This document shows, in pieces, positions 9,117 through 17,400 of a stretch of 64,000 bases of DNA (its first letter is position 1; each line of letters begins with the position of its first letter). Both the position numbers and the translations under genes were made by a program. The notes under the pieces are model-generated. The model was not told the DNA's origin, made no database searches, and was given only the letters and a program-made list of their open reading frames with translations. This DNA comes from CAWCPR01 sp963797475 (GTDB lineage: Bacteria; Chloroflexota; Anaerolineae; Anaerolineales; UBA4823). Location of the stretch: the NCBI GenBank assembly GCA_963797475.1, contig CAWCPR010000009.1, forward strand, positions 62,001-126,000, given 5' to 3'.

Positions 9117-9611
9117 TTAGTCTGATTTCTGATTTCCGGCCTCATCGCCCCCGAAAAGCCGCATCCACTGGTCCAGATCTTCCGGATCTAAACCTGACTC
9201 TTTAGGCGCATCCGTATTTTGGGAGCCCCCTTGCAAAACGACCAACAAGCTGGCAGCGAAATCTTCGGAGGAAACGGCGTGAGCGCGAGCTGCGTGGGCG
9301 AAATTCTGTACCTCATGGTCCGAGCTTACCACCGTCCAATTTCGAGCCTCTCCCCCAAGGCGTTTTAGACGGTTGCCGATCGCCTGGTCGGCCGTCATCC
9401 CCTGGCGCACAAACCAGACGGTCAGTATACCGTAGCGCCGGGCCCGTCCCTGCCCCGGAGGGGCATTATCAAAAAACACCTCCGCTTGCTTACGTTCAAT
9501 GCGGCAGAATTCTTGCAACATCTGGACCAATTGCATTTCATCGTCAATTTCTTGAAGCGCCAGACCGGGTATTTTCGGAATCAGATTATGGCCATCGATC
9601 AAGTAGGGCAT
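9117..9611 (-). CDS. yacP: YacP/Rae1-like NYN-domain ribonuclease
   Basis: The 164-residue protein begins MPYLIDGHNLIPKIPGLALQ, with the N-terminal D-x-x-N of NYN/PIN-like nucleases. It continues with VFFDNAPPG, VVSSDHEVQNFA and the SSEDFA segment typical of YacP (DUF901) proteins, which include Bacillus Rae1, a ribosome-associated mRNA endonuclease. The acidic residues expected for metal binding (the first D, the D of FFDN, the D of SSD) are present. It stands alone and divergent from the LysM gene. Its start codon sits six bases after a TAAAAT box with TTGACA 17 bp further upstream, so its mRNA is probably leaderless. The exact substrate is unknown. Confidence 0.85.
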   Translation of the reverse strand: MPYLIDGHNLIPKIPGLALQEIDDEMQLVQMLQEFCRIERKQAEVFFDNAPPGQGRARRYGILTVWFVRQGMTADQAIGNRLKRLGGEARNWTVVSSDHEVQNFAHAARAHAVSSEDFAASLLVVLQGGSQNTDAPKESGLDPEDLDQWMRLFGGDEAGNQKSD

Positions 9612-9646
9612 AAGATGATTTTAGTTATTTCTACAAACCATGTCAA
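9612..9646 (-). promoter_or_regulatory. Sigma-70 type promoter for a leaderless yacP mRNA
   Basis: On the minus strand: TTGACA (9641-9646), 17-bp spacer, TAAAAT (9618-9623), then six bases (CATCTT) before ATG at 9611. The expected start of transcription falls on the start codon, and no ribosome site exists. Confidence 0.7.
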
Positions 9647-9679
9647 TATTGTGCTATGATTCCAGGGAGAACATCGCCT

Positions 9680-10360
9680 ATGAAGCAGTGGAAACGCTTG
9701 ATCTATTACCTGATGATTAACGTGCTGTTATCAGCCTGCACAACCCTGGCTGTGCTTTATGCCTGGGACCGCAGTCACAACCCGGCGCAGGGCAGCCTCT
9801 TTTCTGTCTCGGTGAATAACAGCACCCCAACACCCCCAAATACGTTGAATGTTCCGGTTTCCGCGCCCCCTCCTACCCAGGTCTTCGTTGTCTACCAGGT
9901 GCAGGATGGCGACACTTTCCAGAGCATCGCTGAAGAATATGATGTGAGCATGGAAAAGTTAATCGCCGAGAATGGGTTCACCAAAGACCAGCCATTAGGC
10001 GCCGGAGAGGTGCTGCGCATCCCCGTCCAGCCGACGCCAAACCCCGAGACCCATGCGGAGATCGTCAACGTGCTCGGTGTGGGCGATCTAAACTCCGAAC
10101 GGGTGGCGATCAAGCAGGTAGGTGAAGGGTCGATTCTGCTGGCTGGCTGGCAACTGGAAGATGAGCGTGGGGACGTTTTCACCTTTCCTACACTGGAACT
10201 CGTCAAAGACGGATTTGAAGTGCAAATCTACACCCGGGTAGGTACGGATACCGCTGACAGCCTGTATTGGGGATTGGACCATACGCTCTGGTCCTCCGGA
10301 GACCGGATGATCCTGAATGATGCAGAAGGCAACCTGCAAGCCAGCTTTGAAGTCCCTTAA
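9680..10360 (+). CDS. Membrane-anchored LysM plus lamin-tail-domain protein
   Basis: The start is taken at ATG 9680, with AGGGAGA about 9 bases upstream; an earlier in-frame ATG at 9656 lacks one. Residues 5-27 are one membrane segment (LIYYLMINVLLSACTTLAVL), either an anchor or an uncleaved signal. A Thr/Pro linker (about 45-70) leads to a LysM domain at about 74-118 (YQVQDGDTFQSIAEEYDVSM to LRIP), which binds peptidoglycan or related glycans. The C-terminal 100 residues (LNSERVAIKQ, LLAGWQLEDERGDVFTFP, LWSSGDRMILNDAEG) match the bacterial lamin-tail (LTD) fold, found on surface proteins. The protein is probably extracellular and wall-bound. No enzyme domain is present. Confidence 0.82.
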   Translation: MKQWKRLIYYLMINVLLSACTTLAVLYAWDRSHNPAQGSLFSVSVNNSTPTPPNTLNVPVSAPPPTQVFVVYQVQDGDTFQSIAEEYDVSMEKLIAENGFTKDQPLGAGEVLRIPVQPTPNPETHAEIVNVLGVGDLNSERVAIKQVGEGSILLAGWQLEDERGDVFTFPTLELVKDGFEVQIYTRVGTDTADSLYWGLDHTLWSSGDRMILNDAEGNLQASFEVP

Positions 10361-10381
10361 ATTCGACATCCAGGCGGGGAA

Positions 10382-10837
10382 TTGTGGCGAAAAGTGTCGG
10401 GAATTGAAGAACAAATCCGGAGAGCGATCGAAGAAGGCAAGTTCGATAATCTGCGCGGCAAAGGCAAGCGGATCAACCTGGACGAAAACCCCATGGAAGA
10501 CCCGGAATGGCGCGTGGCTTACCATGTATTGCACGGCAGCGGTTTCACCCTGCCCTGGATTGAAACTCGCCAGGAGATCGAAAACTCGCTGGAAGCGGCG
10601 CGTAAAACTCTGAGGCGCTCCTGGGATTGGCGCCTGGCTGCCCTGGCGGAACAACGCCCACAAGAAAGGGTCGAGGCCGCCTGGGATCTTGCTGTAGCGA
10701 ATTTCCACAGGCAGATCGCAGAACTTAACCGGCGCATTATCTCCTACAACCTTGAAGCGCCCTCCCCACAATTCCAACGGGCCATTCTGAACCCCGAACG
10801 CGAGATCGAAAAAGTCACCCAACCGCTGGAAGGTTGA
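10382..10837 (+). CDS. DUF1992 / DnaJC28-like conserved protein
   Basis: The 151-residue protein opens with IEEQIRRAIEEGKFDNLRGK and GK.INLDENPMEDPEWR, the hallmark of the DUF1992 domain (residues about 6-75) shared with the C-terminal part of eukaryotic DNAJC28. No J domain is present. Residues 90-145 are helical with many Arg/Glu pairs. The proposed start is TTG at 10382 preceded by GGCGGGGA; no in-frame ATG precedes the domain. It follows the LysM gene by 21 bp and is probably co-transcribed with it. The molecular function of the family is not established. Confidence 0.8.
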   Translation: MWRKVSGIEEQIRRAIEEGKFDNLRGKGKRINLDENPMEDPEWRVAYHVLHGSGFTLPWIETRQEIENSLEAARKTLRRSWDWRLAALAEQRPQERVEAAWDLAVANFHRQIAELNRRIISYNLEAPSPQFQRAILNPEREIEKVTQPLEG

Positions 10838-10854
10838 TCCCAGCGCCCGGCCAA

Positions 10855-10959
10855 ATTAGCGCCTGCCACATTGGCGCCTGCCACATTGGCGCCTGCCACA
10901 TTGGCGCCTGCCACATTGGCGCCCGCCGTAATGACGCCCGCCATATTGGCGCCTCCGGT
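10855..10959. repeat. 15-bp tandem repeat, seven copies, ending at the dnaX promoter
   Basis: Unit ATTGGCGCCTGCCAC. Copies start at 10855, 10870, 10885, 10900, 10915, 10930 and 10945. Copies 2-4 are identical and the outer ones diverge. The last copy runs into the -35 box of the dnaX promoter. The phase is in-frame on both strands, giving LAPAT or GANVA pentapeptides, but neither belongs to a supported gene. Confidence 0.85.
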
Positions 10960-10993
10960 TGACCACATTGTCTCTCTCTGTTACACTCTAAGC
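10959..10993 (+). promoter_or_regulatory. Promoter for a leaderless dnaX mRNA
   Basis: TTGACC (10959-10964), 17-bp spacer, TACACT (10982-10987), then six bases before ATG at 10994. No ribosome site lies between promoter and start codon. Confidence 0.7.
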
Positions 10994-11872
10994 ATGTCGC
11001 AAGCCTTATATCGTAAGTGGCGGCCGCGCCAGTGGGACGAGGTCGTCGGTCAAGATCATGTCGTGCAAACCCTGCGCAACGCCGTCGTTGCTGAACGGGT
11101 GGCGCACGCTTACTTGTTTGCCGGGCCGCGCGGGACCGGAAAGACCACCACGGCGCGCCTGTTGGCTAAGGCGGTCAACTGCCTGGATGAAGACCTGTCA
11201 GTGCGCCCGTGCGATCACTGCGACTATTGCCTGTCTGTAAACGCCGGCCGTTTTCTGGATTTGATCGAAATCGATGCAGCCTCCAACACCAGCGTGGATG
11301 ACGTGCGCGACCTGCGTGAAAAGATTAACTTCTCGCCCAATCAGGGGCGATACAAAGTCTATATCATCGACGAAGTACACATGCTTTCGACTGCCGCCTT
11401 CAATGCGCTGCTGAAAACCCTTGAAGAACCTCCCCCGCATGCCATTTTTATCCTGGCGACCACCGAGGTTCACAAGATCCCTGCCACAGTCCTCTCACGC
11501 TGCCAGCGGCACGAATTTCGCCGTATCCCTGTAGGAGAGATCGTCGCATATCTGCGCAACATGGCCAATGAAGAGAAAATCGAGGCAAGCGACGAAGCGC
11601 TTACCCTGGTGGCGCGCCAGTCAACCGGGGCGATGCGAGATGCCATTTCGCTGCTGGATCAATTGGCCTCCACGGGCCAGGCGATAACCCTGGAGCTGAC
11701 CCAAAATGTGTTGGGCACCGCAGCCAACCAGTCTGTGCTGGACCTGGTGGATGCGCTATTGGAGGCGGACGCCCGGGCCGGGCTGGAAAATATCCACCGC
11801 GCCCTGGATGCGGGCAGCGATCCACGCCAATATGCCCGCCAGGTGGTAGATTATTTGCGCGACCTGCTTTAA
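10994..11872 (+). CDS. dnaX: DNA polymerase III subunit gamma/tau, N-terminal part (frameshifted)
   Basis: The start is ATG 10994 (MSQALYRKWRPRQWDEVVGQ), the universal DnaX opening. The longer frame from 10871 only adds translated tandem repeats. Seen in order: Walker A FAGPRGTGKTTTA, the zinc ligands C-x-x-C-x-x-C in PCDHCDYC, Walker B VYIIDEVHML, and sensor 1/SRC in ATTEVHKIPATVLSRCQ. This is the ATPase core of the clamp loader that opens and loads the sliding clamp. The frame stops at 11870-11872 inside domain III (VVDYLRDLL). Restoring one T in the run at 11868-11870 continues into the next entry and gives a normal 527-residue protein. It leads a dnaX-ybaB-recR cluster. Confidence 0.9.
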   Translation: MSQALYRKWRPRQWDEVVGQDHVVQTLRNAVVAERVAHAYLFAGPRGTGKTTTARLLAKAVNCLDEDLSVRPCDHCDYCLSVNAGRFLDLIEIDAASNTSVDDVRDLREKINFSPNQGRYKVYIIDEVHMLSTAAFNALLKTLEEPPPHAIFILATTEVHKIPATVLSRCQRHEFRRIPVGEIVAYLRNMANEEKIEASDEALTLVARQSTGAMRDAISLLDQLASTGQAITLELTQNVLGTAANQSVLDLVDALLEADARAGLENIHRALDAGSDPRQYARQVVDYLRDLL

Positions 11873-12576
11873 TCCGGACCGGCAATGTTAACCAGGTGGA
11901 CGCCACCCCCGAGGTTCGAGCGCAGATGGCCCGCCATGCCCAGGCTTTCGAGACCAGCGGATTGCTGCGCGTGATCCGCATTTTTAACACGGCCGGGGTC
12001 GAGGCGCGTGGTTCCTGGCAGCCGGCATTACCGCTTGAAATGGCGTATGTCGAATCTCTGCAGGGCATACACGGTCCGCAAGAAGAGGCCCCCGAAACAG
12101 CCCCTGTAAAGGCTGCGCGGCCCAAAGCCAGGGCAAAACCTCAGCCGTCAGCCGACGAGACCCCGGAACCGCCGCATCAGGCTGGAGAATCTGCCTCGGA
12201 AGAAGGAGGCGAGGAAGCCGCAGAAGATACACCTGCTTCCCGGCGCATCTGGGAGAACTGGCAGCAAATCCTGACCCAGGTACGCCAGCAGAACCCAAAA
12301 ACTTACGGCCTGTTGAACTCGTGCAAATCCAGAAGTTTTAAGAATGGCATATTGGTGTTGGGTTTCGCCAGTGACCTGCTGAAACATCAAATGGAAAAAA
12401 GTGACAATGTCGAGCTGGTCGTGGGAATCCTCAAACAAGTGACCGGAGTCGAGGTAGCAGTCCGCTGCCAGACAAAAATGGGTAAAAGCAGCGATCTACC
12501 GCCCAACGTCGACACCGACGGAATGGTGGCAACCGCCCTGCACGATCTGGGCGGCGAGATCGTAGATATACAATAA
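11872..12576 (+). CDS. dnaX: DNA polymerase III subunit gamma/tau, C-terminal part
   Basis: Continuation of dnaX after the one-base shift. The frame reads IRTGNVNQVDATPEVRAQMA, the expected end of domain III, then an Ala/Pro/Glu-rich linker (about 12080-12240). A tau-like C-terminal domain follows (WENWQQILTQVRQQNPKTYG, LVLGFASDLLKHQMEK). The first possible in-frame start codon is GTG 11896, but independent translation is unlikely because the upstream codons are clearly family sequence. In E. coli a programmed shift makes the short gamma form. Here the stop falls inside domain III and no A-rich slippery site is visible, so sequencing error is the likelier cause. Confidence 0.85.
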   Translation: MRTGNVNQVDATPEVRAQMARHAQAFETSGLLRVIRIFNTAGVEARGSWQPALPLEMAYVESLQGIHGPQEEAPETAPVKAARPKARAKPQPSADETPEPPHQAGESASEEGGEEAAEDTPASRRIWENWQQILTQVRQQNPKTYGLLNSCKSRSFKNGILVLGFASDLLKHQMEKSDNVELVVGILKQVTGVEVAVRCQTKMGKSSDLPPNVDTDGMVATALHDLGGEIVDIQ

Positions 12577-12659
12577 GGCGGGGTTGGCGATAAGACTTTA
12601 CCTGCAGGAAAGAATTGCTAGCAGGCGAAGCCCGCAATATTGAGACACAGGAGGACAAG

Positions 12660-12986
12660 ATGGCAAAAGGCTATAAAGCCCCCAAGGGACAAAATCCGAT
12701 GGGGATGATGGGGCAACTGCAAAAACTTCAGGAACAGCTTCAGATCGCCCAGGCGCAACTGGCAGAAGAGACCGTTACCGGCAGCGCCGGAGGCGGGGCA
12801 GTCGAAGTGACTGTGACCGGTGACCAGCGCTGCACCACGGTGAAAATCGACCCTGCTATCCTGGAAGATGGGGATGTGGAGATGCTGCAGGACTTAATCC
12901 TGACAGCTTTTAACAATGCGCTGGAAAAGTCCCGCCAAATGGCAGCCGAGCGATTGGGGCCGTTGGCAGGCGGACTGCCCTTCTGA
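12660..12986 (+). CDS. ybaB: YbaB/EbfC nucleoid-associated protein
   Basis: The start is ATG 12660 with a strong ribosome site (CAGGAGGACAAG). The 108-residue product has the family layout: a helix MGQLQKLQEQLQIAQAQLAE, the strand pair GSAGGGAVEVTVTGDQ, and a C-terminal helix DLILTAFNNALEKSRQMAAE. It forms dimeric DNA-binding pincers and commonly sits between dnaX and recR, as here. The N-terminal 15 residues (Gly/Lys/Met rich) are longer than usual. Eleven bases separate it from recR. Confidence 0.93.
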   Translation: MAKGYKAPKGQNPMGMMGQLQKLQEQLQIAQAQLAEETVTGSAGGGAVEVTVTGDQRCTTVKIDPAILEDGDVEMLQDLILTAFNNALEKSRQMAAERLGPLAGGLPF

Positions 12987-12997
12987 TCCTGGCGTCT

Positions 12998-13603
12998 ATG
13001 TTGCTGCCCGAACCGATCCAGGACTTAATCAATGCCCTTTCAAGGCTGCCAGGTATTGGACCTAAAACCGCCTCGCGGCTTACCTTTTACATCCTGCGAG
13101 CCCCAGAAGACCTGTCACGCGACCTTGCAGACGCCCTGCTGAATTTAAAATCCGGGACGGCGCTTTGCAAGATCTGTTTCAACATCACGGCTGCCGGGCG
13201 CAGCGAGTGCGAGATTTGCGACAGCGCTGAACGTGACCCCAGCCTGATTTGTGTGGTTGAGGACCCTTTGGATGTACTGGCTCTGGAACGTACGGCAGCT
13301 TATACCGGTCGTTATCATGTGCTGCACGGCGCCCTTTCCCCGATCGAGGGCATTGGACCGGAGGATTTGAAGATCGGGGAATTAGTGGGACGGGTGCGCG
13401 CCGGCGGTATTATGGAGATCATCCTGGCGACAAACCCAAGCATGGAAGGGGACTACACCGCAGCTTACCTGCGCCAGCAGCTTCAACCCCTGGGCGTGCG
13501 CCTCACCCGCCTGGCGCGTGGGCTGCCAGTCGGCGGCGACCTGGAGTACGCCGACCAAAACACCCTGCTGCGCGCCCTTTCCGGCCGGCAGGAAATGAGT
13601 TGA
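12998..13603 (+). CDS. recR: Recombination mediator RecR
   Basis: At 201 residues it is the usual RecR length. Residues 8-35 hold the helix-hairpin-helix (LSRLPGIGPKTASRL), about 57-75 the C4 zinc finger (CKICFNITAAGRSECEIC), and about 82-175 the Toprim domain (ICVVEDPLDVLALE and the later NPSMEGDYTA). The C-terminal Walker-B-like part has LARGLPVGGDLEYAD. RecR works with RecO (encoded at 31518) to load RecA on SSB-coated gaps. It follows ybaB in the same operon. Confidence 0.96.
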   Translation: MLLPEPIQDLINALSRLPGIGPKTASRLTFYILRAPEDLSRDLADALLNLKSGTALCKICFNITAAGRSECEICDSAERDPSLICVVEDPLDVLALERTAAYTGRYHVLHGALSPIEGIGPEDLKIGELVGRVRAGGIMEIILATNPSMEGDYTAAYLRQQLQPLGVRLTRLARGLPVGGDLEYADQNTLLRALSGRQEMS

Positions 13604-13609
13604 ATCAAT

Positions 13610-13645
13610 TTGACAGACCCCCATCCCCTATGGTACACTCACGGA
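13610..13645 (+). promoter_or_regulatory. Promoter of the metH leader
   Basis: TTGACA (13610-13615), 18-bp spacer, TACACT (13634-13639), expected start near 13646. The start lies about 530 bases before metH, so the leader carries the tandem hairpins, the SAM aptamer, a terminator and a dispersed repeat. Confidence 0.7.
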
Positions 13646-13708
13646 TTGAAGTCTGAAATTACCTGGTATTTAGGTCAGGATTGGGCAAATTCGCCCCACT
13701 GATCATTA

Positions 13709-13824
13709 CCAGACACTCGTGATCCATACGAGCACTGGTGATCTATACCAGACACTCGTGATTTATACGAGCACTGGTGATCTGTACCAGCACTGGTGAT
13801 CTGTACAAGCGCTGGTGATCTATA
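13709..13824 (+). repeat. Tandem hairpin repeats at the head of the SAM riboswitch leader
   Basis: Six units of 19-20 bp (starts 13709, 13729, 13748, 13768, 13787, 13806) with consensus CCAGCACTGGTGATCTATA. The first two pairs form composite 39-bp hairpins in which CCAG..CTCGT pairs with ACGAG..CTGG. The seventh unit, from 13825 (CCAGACACTCATCC), runs into the 5' arm of the SAM aptamer, as if the repeats were copies of that arm. Confidence 0.75.
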
Positions 13825-13831
13825 CCAGACA

Positions 13832-13960
13832 CTCATCCAGAGAGGTGGAGGGACCGGCCCTTTGAAACCTCGGCAACCACTGTGAGATCTCGCTTCGGTT
13901 CGAAAACGAAGCCCCCCACAGAAGGTGCCAACTCCGGCAGGCGGTTCAACCTAGGCAGTT
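13832..13960 (+). ncRNA. SAM-I (S-box) riboswitch aptamer upstream of metH
   Basis: Core sequences are diagnostic: AGAGGTGGAGGGACCGGCCC (13841-13860), TGAAACCTCGGCAACC (13862-13877) and GAAGGTGCCAACTCCGGCAG (13921-13940). A variable P3 stem (CGCTTCGGTTCGAAAACGAAG region) lies between. The 3' arm of P1 is not obvious by eye. S-adenosylmethionine binding would favour the terminator at 14026 and shut off methionine synthase, a standard logic for this family. Confidence 0.93.
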
Positions 13961-14025
13961 TTCTTTTTCAGCGGAACGCCCTGGGTTAACCAACTGGAAG
14001 ATGAGGGATGAAACGTTTCGTTTGA

Positions 14026-14057
14026 AACGTCTCTCTTCCAGAGAGACGTTTTATTGT
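14026..14057 (+). terminator. SAM riboswitch expression-platform terminator
   Basis: AACGTCTCTC (14026-14035) pairs perfectly with GAGAGACGTT (14041-14050), loop TTCCA, followed by TTATTGTT. The preceding AAACGTTTCGTTTGAAACGT (14011-14030) can pair with itself or with the 5' arm and so offers a competing antiterminator fold. Confidence 0.85.
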
Positions 14058-14059
14058 TA

Positions 14060-14168
14060 GCCGGGAAAGCGTTAGGCGCTTTGCCCCTGGCCGCAGGCCA
14101 GTGGTTGGCGCGCCACGCAAATGGAGAGTTGCGGATACGCCGCAATCTCCAGAGATTCATCAAAATAG
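14060..14168 (+). repeat. Dispersed structured repeat, copy 1 (metH leader)
   Basis: It shares about 95 near-identical bases with 24964-25065, including TTTGCCCCTGRCCGCAGGCC and CCGCAATCTCCAGAGATTCA. It holds two hairpins: CTGGCC/GGCCAG around GCA, and GGAGA-TTGCGG with CCGCAA-TCTCC. It ends 10 bases before the metH start, so it is part of the translated mRNA's leader. Confidence 0.8.
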
Positions 14169-14178
14169 GGAAGCGCTT

Positions 14179-14430
14179 ATGAATCGAAAATATACAAACC
14201 GTCGCTACCTGGATGCAATCCAAGAACGCGTGCTCATTTATGATGGGGCGATGGGCACCAATATACAATCGCAGAATCTGACCGCAGAGCAATTCGGCGG
14301 AGAACGGTATAACGGCTGTAATGACTACCTGGTGATTTCCTATCCCCAGGCGATTGAGAAAGTGCATCGCTCCTTTTTGGACGTCGGCGTAGACGTGATC
14401 GAGACCAACTCATTCGCGCCAACCGGCTGA
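14179..14430 (+). CDS. metH: Cobalamin-dependent methionine synthase, N-terminal fragment (frameshifted)
   Basis: ATG 14179 begins MNRKYTNRRYLDAIQERVLI and YDGAMGTNIQSQNLT, the start of the homocysteine-binding barrel of MetH. The frame ends at 14430 just after DVIETNSF. Adding one G near 14416 joins it to the next entry and gives a 1172-residue protein of normal MetH length. MetH transfers a methyl group from methyltetrahydrofolate through cobalamin to homocysteine. A GGGAAGCG sequence 8 bases upstream can serve as ribosome site. Expression is governed by the SAM-I riboswitch upstream. Confidence 0.85.
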   Translation: MNRKYTNRRYLDAIQERVLIYDGAMGTNIQSQNLTAEQFGGERYNGCNDYLVISYPQAIEKVHRSFLDVGVDVIETNSFAPTG

Positions 14431-17400
14431 CCCTGGCCGAATACAGGCTCGCGGAGCGTACGATTGAGATTAATTACGAAGCCGCCGCACTTGCCCGCCG
14501 TCTGGCGGATGAATATTCCACGCCAGATCAGCCGCGATTTGTCGCCGGCTCCATCGGCCCTTCGGGCAAGCTGCCTTCCGCCGACGACCCTGAGCTTTCG
14601 AATATCTATTTCGACGAGCTGGCAGATATATTCAGAGAACAGGCCTCTGGCTTGATCCAGGGCGGCGTCGATTTGATTATCATCGAGACCTCGCAGGATA
14701 TCCTGGAGGTTAAAGCCGCGATCAGCGGAGTAACCCAGGCCTTCCACGAAAGCGACGTATACCTGCCTATCCAGGCTCAAGTGACCCTGGACACCACCGG
14801 GCGCATGCTGCTGGGTACGGACATCTCGGCCGCCCTGACGATCCTGGAGGGCTTGCCGATCGATGTGATCGGGCTGAACTGCTCGACCGGGCCGGAACAC
14901 ATGCGCGAGCCGATCCGCTTCCTGGGAGAGCACGCGCCTCTGCCGGTATCCTGCATTCCAAACGCCGGCCTGCCCCTGAATGTGGATGGCGAAGCGGTTT
15001 ACCCGCTCGAGCCAGAGCCATTTGCGGATGCGATGGCGGAGTTCGTGGAGAAAAACCATATCAGCGTGGTTGGCGGATGCTGCGGCACGACCCCCGCCCA
15101 TCTCAAGCTGCTGGTGGAGAAGATCCACGGTCGCCAACACCCGCCGCGCCCGGAGAAAGATACGCCGCGCCTCGCTTCGGCGACCCGTGCGGCCCCGATG
15201 CACCAGGAACCCCCGCCGCTGCTGATCGGAGAACGCTGCAACGCCCAGGGCAGCCGCAAGTTCAAGCGCTTCTTACTGGCCGAAGACTACGACACCATCC
15301 TGGAATTGGGGCGCGAGCAGGTGGAGGGCGGCGCGCACGCGCTGGATATCTCCGTCGCCGTCACCGAACGGCAAGACGAGGCCAATTTGATGCGCAACGT
15401 GGTCAAGAAACTGGCTTCGGGTGTGGAAGTCCCGCTGGTGGTCGACACCACCGAGCCAGATGTGATGGAGCTGGCCCTGAAGACAGCGCCAGGCCGCTGC
15501 TTGCTCAACTCCACACACCTGGAAAGCGGGCGACAGCGGGCCGATCGCGTCTTCAGCCTGGCCAGCGCTTACAATGCGGCCGTCCTGGTGCTGACCATCG
15601 ACGAAAGCGGTATGGCGAAGACCGCCCAGCGCAAGCTGGAAGTTGCCCGCCGCCTGTATGAGATTGCCGTCCACGACCACGGGCTGCGGCCGCAGGACCT
15701 GGTTTACGATACCTTGACTTTTACATTGGCGACCGGCGATCCCGAGTTCGCCAACTCGGCCATCGAAACCCTAAACGGCATTCGCCTGATTAAAGCCGAG
15801 CTGCCAGGCGTGCTGACCTCCCTGGGGGTGAGTAATGTCTCGTTTGGGCTCAGCCCGGCAGCCCGCCCGGTCCTGAACAGCGTAATGCTCTACCATGCGG
15901 TCCAGGCTGGGTTAGATATGGCGATTGTAAACCCGGCTCATATCACCCCTTATGCAGAGATCCCGGAAGACGAGCGCCAGCTTACCGAAGATTTAATCTT
16001 CAACCGGCGCCCGGACGCCCTGGAATGTTTCATCGCCTATTTCGAGCAGGTCGAGCGCCCGGCTGCCGGCGGCCCTGCCAAAGCGGACCCGACCGAAGGC
16101 ATGACCCCGCAGCAACGCCTGCACTGGCGCATTCTCCACCGCCATCGCGAGGATGTAGAGGCGGATATCGACGAGATTATTGCCAGCAACGGCCACGTTT
16201 CAAAGCACGAAACCGCGGTGGAGATCCTCAACACCGTGCTGCTGCCCGCCATGAAAGAGGTGGGCGATAAATTCGGCGCGGGCGAGCTGATCCTGCCCTT
16301 CGTTCTGCAATCGGCGGAAGTGATGAAGAAAGCGGTATCTCACGTGGAGCAGTACCTCGAGCGAAAAGAGGGTACTAGCAAGGGCCTGGTCGTGTTGGCG
16401 ACTGTTTATGGAGACGTGCACGACATCGGCAAGAACCTGGTTAAAACGATCCTTTCAAACAACGGTTATACGGTGATCGACCTCGGCAAGCAGGTGCCTG
16501 CCGAAACCATCATCTCCAAGGCGGTCGAGGTGAACGCTGATGCGATCGGGTTGAGCGCGCTGCTGGTCAACACCAGCAAGCAGATGCCGCTGATCGTCAA
16601 CGAGCTCAACCGGCGTGGGCTGAAATTTCCCGTGCTGATTGGCGGGGCAGCCATTAACCGCCGCTTTGGCTGGCGTATCTTGTATACAGAGCAGGACACG
16701 CCCTACGAGCCGGGCGTCTTTTACTGCAAGGATGCCTTTGAGGGGTTGGCCACGATGGACGCCCTGGTGGAGCCAGTGGCGCGCCGAGACCTCGTGACGC
16801 GCATCCAACATCAGGCAGCCCAGGAGTTGGGCCGTGCGCTGCACCCTAGGAAAGGGGCAGATTCACCCACATCGTTCTCGCAGGTCCCACCCGCCAGCTC
16901 CATCCCCAGGGCGCCAGGCTGGGGGCCGCGTGTCGTGCGCCAGATGCCTTTGGAGTTGATCTTTAAGCACCTGTTCAAGAACGAGCTGTTCCGCCTCTCG
17001 TGGGGCGCCAAGAACGCCCATGGCGAGGAGTGGGAACGTCTGCAAGCAGAATTCGAGGCGCGCCTGGAACGTATGCAGCGCCAGGCGCTGCGCGAGGGCT
17101 GGCTCAAACCCCAGGCGGTGTATGGCTACTGGCCGGCTCAGGCCGATGGCGACGACCTGGTGCTTTACGACCCGGCCTCCGCGGAAGCCGGCGAGCCGGT
17201 CGAGCTGACCCGTTTCAATTTCCCACGCCAGCCATACGGCGATAACCTGTGCCTGGCGGACTATTTTGCCCAGACGCAGACGGGCGTTATGGATGTCGTC
17301 GCCTTGCAGGTGGTCACAGTGGGACAGGCGGCGACCGATCGATTCGACCGGTTGCAGTCCCAGGGGGACTATTCGGAAGCATACTATACCCACGGCCTGG

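Noticed and set aside
10744..10968. Minus-strand ORF with GANVA repeats upstream of dnaX
   Set aside because: It is only the translated 15-bp tandem repeat and overlaps the DUF1992 gene.
11860..11900. Programmed -1 frameshift in dnaX producing a gamma form
   Set aside because: No A-rich slippery heptamer or downstream hairpin is visible, the stop would truncate domain III, and similar shifts occur in unrelated genes of the window.
13709..13824. CRISPR-like array in the metH leader
   Set aside because: Units are contiguous without unique spacers, are imperfect and merge into the riboswitch; no cas gene is nearby.
14340..15203. 287-residue minus-strand ORF opposite metH
   Set aside because: Its frame mirrors the well-conserved metH coding strand and shows no family features.
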